The notes under the pieces were generated by a model. That model saw nothing but the letters and a program-made list of their open reading frames with translations. It made no database searches and was not told the DNA's origin. A program made the position numbers and the translations under genes. This document shows positions 1-5,601 of a stretch of DNA of 7,262 bases, in pieces (within the stretch, counting starts at the first letter, position 1; each line of letters begins with the position of its first letter). The stretch lies in contig JACNLN010000116.1 in assembly GCA_014381485.1 (NCBI GenBank), forward strand, positions 1 to 7,262. Direction: 5' to 3'. The DNA comes from Fidelibacterota bacterium. GTDB lineage: Bacteria; Fidelibacterota; Marinisomatia; Marinisomatales; CAZVFT01.

Positions 1-128
1 CTAAAGGACGGGGCTAGTGATTAGCTCTATCTTACTATCAATGCGGATATTTACCCTGACATTCATGTCGGGGATAAAGTTTCTCAAGTAAACAGCATTT
101 ATGCCAAAATAACGTTTTTGGAGGGGAC
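1..128 (+). other. Non-genic edge, possibly a decayed coding fragment
   Basis: No complete gene is visible here. In the frame starting at base 1, eight codons end in TAG (22-24). The same frame then stays open to a TGA near 160 and reads protein-like, with segments such as NADIYPDIHVGDKVSQVN and IYAKI. The 'hVGDKV...IyAKI' pattern resembles the beta turns of lipoyl-like or M23-peptidase-like domains, but this is only an impression from a short stretch. There is no start codon with a ribosome binding site, and the end of the frame runs into the opposite-strand gene at 129. It could be the tail of an upstream gene broken by a nonsense change, or chance. Confidence 0.15.
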
Positions 129-305
129 TCAATCATTATTTTCTTTTTGTTGATATTTATAGATAAGCAGAAATGCTATCCCAAGTGCAAATGGCAATAA
201 TCCCCAAACCGCTGGTTTGATATCACCTGAAGAAATCCACAACGCAATGAAAAATGCCAATCCGACTAAGGTCCAGATTAATTCTTTTATTTTACTATTT
301 TTCAT
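129..305 (-). CDS. Small two-helix membrane protein, unknown function
   Basis: This encodes 58 residues. The N-terminus is short and basic (MKNSKIKE). Two hydrophobic helices follow, at about residues 9-25 (LIWTLVGLAFFIALWIS) and 33-50 (VWGLLPFALGIAFLLIYK), joined by a short polar turn containing SSGDIKP. The tail is charged (YQQKENND). This is a helical hairpin in the cytoplasmic membrane with both ends probably inside. I chose the ATG at 303-305. A TTG at 333-335 would add ten residues but gives a less typical N-terminus, and neither start has a clear Shine-Dalgarno sequence. A GATAAT at 364-369 on the minus strand could be its -10 box, but this is weak. The gene is divergent from the abiE operon and ends near the window edge. 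No family was recognised. A plus-strand reading frame over the same bases looks like its shadow. Confidence 0.6.
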   Translation of the reverse strand: MKNSKIKELIWTLVGLAFFIALWISSGDIKPAVWGLLPFALGIAFLLIYKYQQKENND

Positions 306-474
306 AAACTTTGTGGAAGTTTTGAACGTCCACAAAGTTATAATTGTTGTAGATATGAAAGGAATTATCCGATTTTTCGGAACCTATGAAAAGCAATATC
401 TGGAGATGCTTTTAGCGTAGGAATAGTATCAAAAGAGCGTTTCCGTGGATTACAAGATTGTGTAATAAAAAGAA

Positions 475-505
475 TTGTCTGATTAAAAATTGATATTTCT
501 ATAAT
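475..505 (+). promoter_or_regulatory. Probable promoter of the abiE operon
   Basis: A perfect consensus -10 hexamer, TATAAT, lies at 500-505. The best -35 candidate is TTGTCT at 475-480, with a long 19-nt spacer, so the -35 call is less certain than the -10. Transcription would start at about 511-515, leaving only some 10-14 nt before the ATG at 525. No Shine-Dalgarno sequence is visible in that leader, so the message would be leaderless or nearly so. The -10 box overlaps the left arm of the palindrome at 501-526. Confidence 0.55.
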
Positions 506-526
506 ATACCATTTTTGGTATATTAT
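501..526. promoter_or_regulatory. Perfect palindrome, likely AbiEi operator
   Basis: The arms ATAATATACCA (501-511) and TGGTATATTAT (516-526) are exact reverse complements around a TTTT loop. The element overlaps the -10 box, the expected transcription start and the first two bases of the abiEi ATG. In the characterised streptococcal AbiE system the antitoxin AbiEi binds inverted repeats in its own promoter and represses it. By analogy this is the likely AbiEi binding site, and occupancy would block polymerase directly. The same sequence could also fold as a hairpin at the 5' end of the mRNA. The palindrome is seen directly; its role as an operator is inferred. Confidence 0.65.
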
Positions 527-1154
527 GAGTATGAAATACGAATCATTAATTAAAATTTTCGCTGACCGGCAATGGATTGAAACACAGGAAGTCGCTTTTT
601 GGTTTGACGAACCGTTGCGTCAAATTCAGGTAAGACTTTCCCGCTGGGTTCAGCAGGGTAAATTAATCCAGTTAAGGAAAGGTAAATATTTATTACCGGA
701 AGTTTATCACCGTAAAAGGGGTTCAACATATACCATTTCAAACTATTTATACAGTCCTTCTTACGTCAGTCAGGAAACAGCCCTTGAATATTATGGCATC
801 ATTCCTGAATCGGTTTCCGGAATTCAAAGTGTAACAACTCGTCCCACAAAAGAATGGAATACTCCAATTGGTAAGTTTTACTATCATCATATCAAACAGG
901 AACGGTTTTTTGGCTATCAACAGGTAAATCTTATGGGCTCTGAAACTTTTTACTGTGCCACACCTGAAAAGGCATTAACAGATCTGTTATATTTTAAAAA
1001 AGGAGAATGGACTAAATCCCGTATTCAGGAAATGAGATTGCAGAATTTGGAACAAATTGATTTAAATACGCTGAATGGTATTGGGGATTTGATGAACAGT
1101 AAAAAAGTAATTAGAGCAATTAAAACCTTTTCAACTATCCGGAAAGATTTGTGA
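525..1154 (+). CDS. abiEi: AbiEi-type antitoxin / transcriptional autorepressor
   Basis: This encodes 209 residues and is the antitoxin of a type IV toxin-antitoxin (abortive infection AbiE) pair. Residues 1 to about 60 form a winged-helix region: a helix-rich start (YESLIKIFADRQWIETQEVA), then RQIQVRLSRWVQQGKLIQL and a wing-like RKGKYLLPE. The C-terminal part carries two family signatures, SPSYVSQETALEYYGIIPES and the late ATPEKALTDLLYF. In this family the N-terminal domain binds operator DNA, and the C-terminal domain is needed to neutralise the toxin without stable toxin binding. A second ATG at 531 is an alternative start; neither has a Shine-Dalgarno sequence. The stop codon overlaps the GTG of the toxin gene (GTGA, 1151-1154), so translational coupling is likely. 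Regulation is probably by self-binding to the palindrome at 501-526. Family assignment is confident; function in this organism is inferred. Confidence 0.88.
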   Translation: MSMKYESLIKIFADRQWIETQEVAFWFDEPLRQIQVRLSRWVQQGKLIQLRKGKYLLPEVYHRKRGSTYTISNYLYSPSYVSQETALEYYGIIPESVSGIQSVTTRPTKEWNTPIGKFYYHHIKQERFFGYQQVNLMGSETFYCATPEKALTDLLYFKKGEWTKSRIQEMRLQNLEQIDLNTLNGIGDLMNSKKVIRAIKTFSTIRKDL

Positions 1155-1957
1155 AAGATCAAGCCATTTCAATCGTAAAAAGTACGCGTGATCCCCGTGA
1201 AGCAAAAAACGAATTACGGGAATACCTGCAGCATTTAATTTTGCGAAAAATGTTTGAATTGAACATAAATCGTAATCTAGTTTTTCACGGCGGAACAGCT
1301 CTGCGGATTATCCACGGATTGGAGAGATTTTCAGAAGATCTTGATTTTCATGCCGTTCATGCAAATTCGAAATTTGATTTTTCGTCAGTAATCCAAAAGA
1401 TCAATACAGAGTTGCAGCTTAATGGATATTCAACAAACATCAGGTTGAAAACGAACACACCTGTAAAAGGTGCTTTTATTAAATTCGCAAATCTGTTGTA
1501 TGAAGCAAATTTATCACTATTACCGAAAGAAAATATCACAATTAAACTGGAAATTGATACTAATCCTCCTACAGGTTATTCTATTGATAAATATTTTGTG
1601 AATAAATATTTCCCATTTTCAGTTATTCATCATGATAAGGAATCGTTTTTATCCGGTAAATGTGCTGCTATTATTCAACGTCAATACACAAAGGGCAGGG
1701 ATTTCTACGACTTGTTGTTTTACCTTTCACGTTGGAAAAATATCAAACCAAATTTTCCATATCTGAATAATTGTCTTATTCAAATAGGTTATTCGGGTGA
1801 TCTTTTTTCCGCAAATAACTGGAAGAGATTACTTCTTCGCAGATTAAAAAATATTGATTGGAAATTGGTCAAGGATGATGTACAGCCTTTCATTGGGTCA
1901 CTAACGGATATTCAATTATTGGAGTTTGACACCTTTGACAATTTGTTAAAAGAATAA
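1151..1957 (+). CDS. abiEii: AbiEii-type nucleotidyltransferase toxin
   Basis: This encodes 268 residues and is the toxin partner of AbiEi. It belongs to the AbiEii/AbiGii group of the DNA polymerase beta-like nucleotidyltransferase superfamily. The motif I region is clear: GGT at residues 47-49, followed by RFSEDLDF, with Asp63 and Asp65 as the expected metal-binding pair. A KLEID segment (residues 132-136) matches the third acidic position. The conserved C-terminal block KGRDFYDLLFYL (from residue 181, with Arg183, Asp184 and Asp187) is also present. All key residues look intact, so the toxin should be active. Members use nucleotide triphosphates, and related MenT toxins modify tRNA 3' ends; the target here is unknown. 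Start: GTG at 1151 with GGAAAG (1141-1146) just upstream, overlapping the antitoxin stop by 4 nt. Length is typical for the short branch of this family. Confidence 0.9.
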   Translation: MKDQAISIVKSTRDPREAKNELREYLQHLILRKMFELNINRNLVFHGGTALRIIHGLERFSEDLDFHAVHANSKFDFSSVIQKINTELQLNGYSTNIRLKTNTPVKGAFIKFANLLYEANLSLLPKENITIKLEIDTNPPTGYSIDKYFVNKYFPFSVIHHDKESFLSGKCAAIIQRQYTKGRDFYDLLFYLSRWKNIKPNFPYLNNCLIQIGYSGDLFSANNWKRLLLRRLKNIDWKLVKDDVQPFIGSLTDIQLLEFDTFDNLLKE

Positions 1958-2108
1958 ACCTGTGACAATACTTATAGAAAAATATTGCACCGAATCTAGC
2001 AGGTTTCCCCATTGTAATTACAGCAGCAACACAGAGATGTAATAGGCAAAAACCAATAGTTTATTCGTAAATTCTACAAAATCAAATTAATATTAAAGGT
2101 GAAATAAA
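1958..2108. other. Intergenic gap after abiEii
   Basis: This 151-nt AT-rich gap separates the abiE operon from the next gene. I see no hairpin followed by a T-run that would serve as an intrinsic terminator. A 10-bp palindrome, TGTAATTACA, lies at 2013-2022. A TTGTAA (2012-2017) and a TGTAAT (2038-2043) could form a poor promoter with a 20-nt spacer, but I do not rely on it. The end of the gap carries the ribosome binding site of the next gene. Confidence 0.4.
2095..2102 (+). promoter_or_regulatory. Ribosome binding site that fixes a TTG start
   Basis: AAAGGTGA lies 6 nt before the TTG at 2109. It is a good Shine-Dalgarno match and decides the start of the following gene, because the first in-frame ATG comes only at residue 16, inside the signal peptide. 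Confidence 0.7.
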
Positions 2109-3620
2109 TTGAAAACGATAATAATTCCATTAACATTCATCCTTACTTTCAATATGATTTCTGCCGCTGAAACCGAAGAACAATTGGCAATGGAACTTTT
2201 TACTCAAATGGCATTTGGGAATTGGGTGGAAGTTGAAAATATCTGTTTGAAATTGGCAGAATTAAAACCTGAGGATCCCGATTACATTTTTGAGTTGGCG
2301 TGTGTGAATTCACTTCTAAACAAAAACGAAAAAGCACTGAATTATCTGGATAAATCCATCGAATTGGGATATGCTAACAAGAAAGCCCTTGGAGATGATC
2401 CAAACCTAAAAAACATCCGTAGAACGAAACGTTTTAGAGAATTATCAGAGAAACTAGATAAAAAATTAGAAATCCGATTTAAAGACGAAAAAATTCCATT
2501 ACCCGAACTTGAAAAAGTTCTTAAAACAGAACTTTCTAAATATCTCGATGAAAATTATAAAACACCGGAAGATTATGTTATCAGCAAGTTTGCCGACCAC
2601 GATATTGTCTTTTTGGGTGAAGAACATTATATCAAACAAAATGTTGAATTGATTCACCGCTTGATTCCCAAATTATACGAAAACGGTATTTACAATTTGG
2701 GAATTGAGTTTGCTAATAAAGACGACCAACCAATGATAGATTCTGTGATTTATGCTGATGAATATGATGACTTACTTGCACAAGGAGTGATGCTCAATTG
2801 TGGTGTTTGGGGCTATCGCGAATATGTGGATATTTTAAAAGCAGTTTGGGAATTAAATAGTTCACTATCCAACGCTGAACGCAAGTTTAGATTAATCGGG
2901 TTAAATGTTTCAATGGATTGGTCTCATGTAAAAACAAGGGAAGAACTTGACAGGCCGGAAGTGAGGATAAAAGCTTGGGGAAAAGGTTCTGATTATGTTA
3001 TGGCTCATACAATAATTGATGAAATGATAAATAAAAATGAAAAAGGACTTGTTTATGCTGGCTCGTATCACACCTTCACAAAATATTTCCAACCAAGATA
3101 TGATGTGGCAAATCCACCAAAAGTTATAGAATTCACCAAAGATAGAATGGGAAATCTCGTTTACAATAAAATTGAAGATAAAGCGTTTAATATATATCTC
3201 CATGGACATTGGGTAAACGCTAAAGGTTGGAATGAACAATATGTTTATTCGGCTGATGGTGTAATTGATGCTTTAATGAAAACACAAGATTTTCCTATGG
3301 GATTTGATGTAATCAATTCACCTTTTGGAGATTTGAAAGGTGATTCATCTTTTTTCAAATACGGTTATGATAATTTTACACTCTCCAATTTTTGTGACGG
3401 ATATATTTTTCTTGCACCTTTATCGGAACTTGAAAGTGTTCATTGGATTGAGAATTTTGTAAACGAAACTAATTATGATATAGTTAAATCTATCCAGCAA
3501 GACCCAGTTTTTAGAAATGGAACCTATGACGACAAATTATTAATTTTTGCTGTAAATGCAACTTCGTATGAGCTAAGAAGGGAATCCAATATTGAGTGGC
3601 AGTATCGGATTTTTGAATGA
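2109..3620 (+). CDS. Exported TPR plus EreA/ChaN/Tiki-like protein, unknown function
   Basis: This encodes 503 residues. Residues 1 to about 20 are a Sec signal peptide (KTIIIPLTFILTFNMISAA) with probable cleavage at the Ala pair and no lipobox cysteine, so the protein is likely periplasmic or secreted. Residues ~25-120 look like two TPR-like helix pairs, ending in the 'DDPNLKNIRRTKRFRELSEKL'-like segment that typically closes such arrays. From ~165 a second domain begins with DIVFLGEEHY (Gly170, Glu171, Glu172, His173). It continues with NLGIEF (Glu200) and later YAGSYHTFTKYF (His321) and LHGHW (His365, His367). The order GExH, a Glu about 27 residues on and a late His is that of the erythromycin-esterase / ChaN / Tiki superfamily, whose members include hydrolases and haem-binding proteins. 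Spacing of the first motif differs from EreA (GEEH rather than GExxH). The substrate is unknown; antibiotic resistance should not be assumed. The start is TTG, supported by the ribosome binding site at 2095-2102. Confidence 0.7.
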   Translation: MKTIIIPLTFILTFNMISAAETEEQLAMELFTQMAFGNWVEVENICLKLAELKPEDPDYIFELACVNSLLNKNEKALNYLDKSIELGYANKKALGDDPNLKNIRRTKRFRELSEKLDKKLEIRFKDEKIPLPELEKVLKTELSKYLDENYKTPEDYVISKFADHDIVFLGEEHYIKQNVELIHRLIPKLYENGIYNLGIEFANKDDQPMIDSVIYADEYDDLLAQGVMLNCGVWGYREYVDILKAVWELNSSLSNAERKFRLIGLNVSMDWSHVKTREELDRPEVRIKAWGKGSDYVMAHTIIDEMINKNEKGLVYAGSYHTFTKYFQPRYDVANPPKVIEFTKDRMGNLVYNKIEDKAFNIYLHGHWVNAKGWNEQYVYSADGVIDALMKTQDFPMGFDVINSPFGDLKGDSSFFKYGYDNFTLSNFCDGYIFLAPLSELESVHWIENFVNETNYDIVKSIQQDPVFRNGTYDDKLLIFAVNATSYELRRESNIEWQYRIFE

Positions 3621-3636
3621 GAGGAAATATAACTAT

Positions 3637-3677
3637 GCGGAAGTGCAACTTGTCCGCCAACCGGCGGAAACTTCCGC
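3637..3677. repeat. Nested GC-rich extragenic palindrome
   Basis: The outer arms GCGGAAGT (3637-3644) and ACTTCCGC (3670-3677) are exact reverse complements. Inside them, TCCGCC (3653-3658) and GGCGGA (3663-3668) form a second stem with an AACC loop. Its GC content is far above its surroundings. It begins 16 nt after the stop of the TPR/Tiki-like gene and could act as a 3' mRNA stabiliser or an imperfect terminator, but no T-run follows. The form suggests a dispersed REP-like element; copy number cannot be seen in this window. Confidence 0.65.
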
Positions 3678-3734
3678 AAAGATGAAACATGTAAACGATT
3701 TTCTAGGATCAAGCGTATTTGTGTTCCCCAATTT

Positions 3735-3805
3735 GACAGGATTACAGGATGAGCAGGAAGAAAAAAACTAATTATCAAAAATCCTGTAAATCCTGCTATC
3801 CGGTC
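3735..3805. repeat. Extragenic inverted repeat with arms of three short units
   Basis: The left arm (3735-3758) reads GACAGGAT-TACAGGAT-GAGCAGGA. The right arm (3781-3805), read as its reverse complement, gives GACCGGAT-AGCAGGAT-TTACAGGAT. Each arm is therefore three degenerate copies of an 8-9-nt unit centred on CAGGAT, and the arms pair across a 22-nt AT-rich centre. The best pairing is CAGGATTACAGGAT (3737-3750) with ATCCTGTAAATCCTG (3781-3795), differing by one inserted base. The element is noncoding, although it is open in the frame of the downstream lipoprotein gene. It looks like a dispersed miniature repeat; its family and mobility are not determinable here. Confidence 0.7.
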
Positions 3806-3838
3806 CAGATACAACATAGAGAAATTAACCAAACCCGG

Positions 3839-3844
3839 AAAGGA
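3839..3844 (+). promoter_or_regulatory. Ribosome binding site of the lipoprotein gene
   Basis: AAAGGA sits 6 nt before the ATG at 3851. It supports that start over the in-frame ATG at 3749, which lies inside the inverted repeat and has no lipoprotein signal after it. Confidence 0.7.
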
Positions 3845-3850
3845 AATAAA

Positions 3851-5467
3851 ATGCTAAAAAATATAATCCCCCTACTAATGCTGTTTTTACTCAGTTGTTT
3901 AACCGAACCAGTGACCACAATAAAAGGAAAACTCTTTCTCATTGACGGCAAACCGGTGACACTCGGGAAAATCCTGTACAGTAAAGGATCTATAAAAAAC
4001 GATGTAACAAAGAAAGTGGACATTCCCAAAGGGGGTGAGTTTTTACTTACAATAAAAGACAGAGATGAATACAAAATCATATTTGCTCACCCCGAATATG
4101 CACCCCAGACTATTTTTTTAGACTGCTACAATTACGATCTTTATGAGTTCAATGTTATACTCAACCGCTACACGACACCGGACACAGCTAAACTTGCTGT
4201 CGTCACAGAATTGGACAATTATGACTTTAAACACTCACTGAAACGAAAAGGAGACATTTGGTCAATTAATATTCCAACTGATAAAAACACATTAAAATAC
4301 CAAATATTCATTGGTCATCGAACCATTAATGGAGATGACAAAATCGTGGATTGTGATGATTCCGGAGATTTTATCAGCGAAGTTCCGGTGGTTTTCGGAA
4401 TAGCACATATTGAGTTTCCTTTTAATCCTGAAAATTATGCCGACTATGAAGAGTATTATGGATTTGAAAATGTTCATAATGCCGCTTTCAATATTGGGGA
4501 AATTAAATTCAGAAATTTATACCGTAAATGGGCTCTAACTTTAAAAGAAAAGGTAGATGCTGGTGATACAACGCTTAATGACTTAGAACCACTTTTCGAT
4601 GAGATGAGAAGAATTATTGGATCATCGGAAAACCACATAGACAGTTTATATTTTTACTCGTTGATCAACAGGTATTTAGGAAGCTGGACGGATGAATTTG
4701 ATCGGGAGGAAGACATCCTGGCAATGTGGGAAAACAGGGAATTCATTGCAGCATTACCGATGAACAGTGCTGTTTCTTATGTAAGAAAAATATTCCCGAT
4801 CGATGATGACACCGACTCAACCGAAATAGAAAAAATCAAACGTCAGCGCGAGGAGTATTTTAAAAGTATATTGGATGCCGATGTATCACCGGTGAGAAAG
4901 ATTTCTACTATGTATTCTTTGAAAAGTTATTACGAATATTCAGACCCCGATGAGTCCAAGCGAGCATATTGGGAAAAGCGTTTGCTGGATGAATACCCAA
5001 AATCCTATTTGGCTCATAACATTAGACAAGAAATAGAAATGAACAAGATGCTTGAGAATCCCGCACCGGGTTTTACTCTTCCTGACCGATACGGAGAAGA
5101 GGTAAGTTTATCAGATTTCATTGGGAGATACGTGTTACTTGATTTCTGGGGAAAATTTTGTGGTCCTTGTATCGCAGAGATACCAAATATGAAAAAGGTC
5201 TATTCTGAATTAGATAAGTCAGCTATTGAATTTGTGAGTATATGCATGGATATGAATCCTGAACAGCTGCGGGAATTTACAGAAGAACGGGAGATGAACT
5301 GGATTCATGTAAGTGTACCGGGATGGGATTCGGAAACGGCAAAGAAGTACTATTTGAGTTTTGTTCCTCATTTACTTCTCATTGATCCTGAGGGGATTAT
5401 TGTTCAAATGGATAAGGGGTTGAGAGGGGAAGAATTAAAAACTACGCTGCAAGAGTATCTGGAATAG
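3851..5467 (+). CDS. TlpA/ResA-type thioredoxin-domain lipoprotein
   Basis: This encodes 538 residues. It begins with a lipoprotein signal peptide (MLKNIIPLLMLFLLSC) whose lipobox LLSC makes Cys16 the lipid-anchored first mature residue. Residues ~20-100 look like a beta-sandwich (IKGKLFLIDGKPVTLGKI...). Residues ~110-190 contain a second beta-rich segment, and ~220-400 are mainly helical. The C-terminus (about 403-538) is a TlpA/ResA/AhpC-TSA-like redox domain: NPAPGFTLPDRYGEEVSL, then VLLDFWGKFCGPCIAEIP with active-site Cys437 and Cys440, and FVPHLLLIDPEG with the cis-proline Pro506. Such proteins exchange disulfides outside the cytoplasm, often as reductants. The residue before CGPC is Phe, where Trp is usual. 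The start at 3851 is chosen for its ribosome binding site and lipobox; the longer in-frame version from 3749 reads through a repeat. The substrate is unknown; the neighbouring cysteine protease is a candidate. Confidence 0.85.
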   Translation: MLKNIIPLLMLFLLSCLTEPVTTIKGKLFLIDGKPVTLGKILYSKGSIKNDVTKKVDIPKGGEFLLTIKDRDEYKIIFAHPEYAPQTIFLDCYNYDLYEFNVILNRYTTPDTAKLAVVTELDNYDFKHSLKRKGDIWSINIPTDKNTLKYQIFIGHRTINGDDKIVDCDDSGDFISEVPVVFGIAHIEFPFNPENYADYEEYYGFENVHNAAFNIGEIKFRNLYRKWALTLKEKVDAGDTTLNDLEPLFDEMRRIIGSSENHIDSLYFYSLINRYLGSWTDEFDREEDILAMWENREFIAALPMNSAVSYVRKIFPIDDDTDSTEIEKIKRQREEYFKSILDADVSPVRKISTMYSLKSYYEYSDPDESKRAYWEKRLLDEYPKSYLAHNIRQEIEMNKMLENPAPGFTLPDRYGEEVSLSDFIGRYVLLDFWGKFCGPCIAEIPNMKKVYSELDKSAIEFVSICMDMNPEQLREFTEEREMNWIHVSVPGWDSETAKKYYLSFVPHLLLIDPEGIIVQMDKGLRGEELKTTLQEYLE

Positions 5468-5601
5468 TGGAGATTATAAGTTAATTCTTTTTCATCAAAT
5501 TTTTTGTAGTGGATTTAAATTTGGTTTCGGTCAAAATATATTATAAAATTTACCGTCAAATTAGAGCATTTACTAAAGAATAGAAATTTGGGGTAATAAT
5601 A
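5468..5601. other. Intergenic gap before the protease gene
   Basis: This 134-nt, very AT-rich gap has T-runs near 5487-5506 but no hairpin before them, so no convincing terminator. TTGGTT (5521-5526) and TATAAA (5542-5547) could be a promoter with a short 15-nt spacer. The octamers GTCAAAAT (5530-5537) and GTCAAATT (5555-5562) are a near-direct repeat around it. A weak Shine-Dalgarno sequence, GGGGT (5590-5594), lies 7 nt before the protease ATG. Confidence 0.35.

Noticed and set aside
368..381. Small hairpin TCCGA-TTTT-TCGGA upstream of abiE
   Set aside because: Only five base pairs, with no T-run after it on either strand; too weak to call a terminator or operator.
217..420. 67-residue plus-strand reading frame
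   Set aside because: It overlaps the minus-strand two-helix membrane protein. Its composition looks like the complement of that gene, and it has no ribosome binding site.
1956..2006. AACCTG...CAGGTT inverted pair after abiEii
   Set aside because: Six-base arms separated by about 40 nt are expected by chance, and no T-run follows.
2910..3239. 109-residue minus-strand reading frame
   Set aside because: It lies wholly inside the TPR/Tiki-like gene, opposite its conserved histidine motif. The composition (many Phe, Ile, His) is typical of an antisense shadow.
2109..3620. Calling this gene a macrolide (erythromycin) esterase
   Set aside because: Only the broad superfamily pattern is visible. 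The first motif differs from EreA, and a secreted TPR-fused form does not fit a cytoplasmic antibiotic esterase.
3524..4080. Two overlapping minus-strand frames of about 100 residues across the repeat region
   Set aside because: They run through the extragenic repeats and the lipoprotein signal peptide on the opposite strand and show no motifs or ribosome binding sites.
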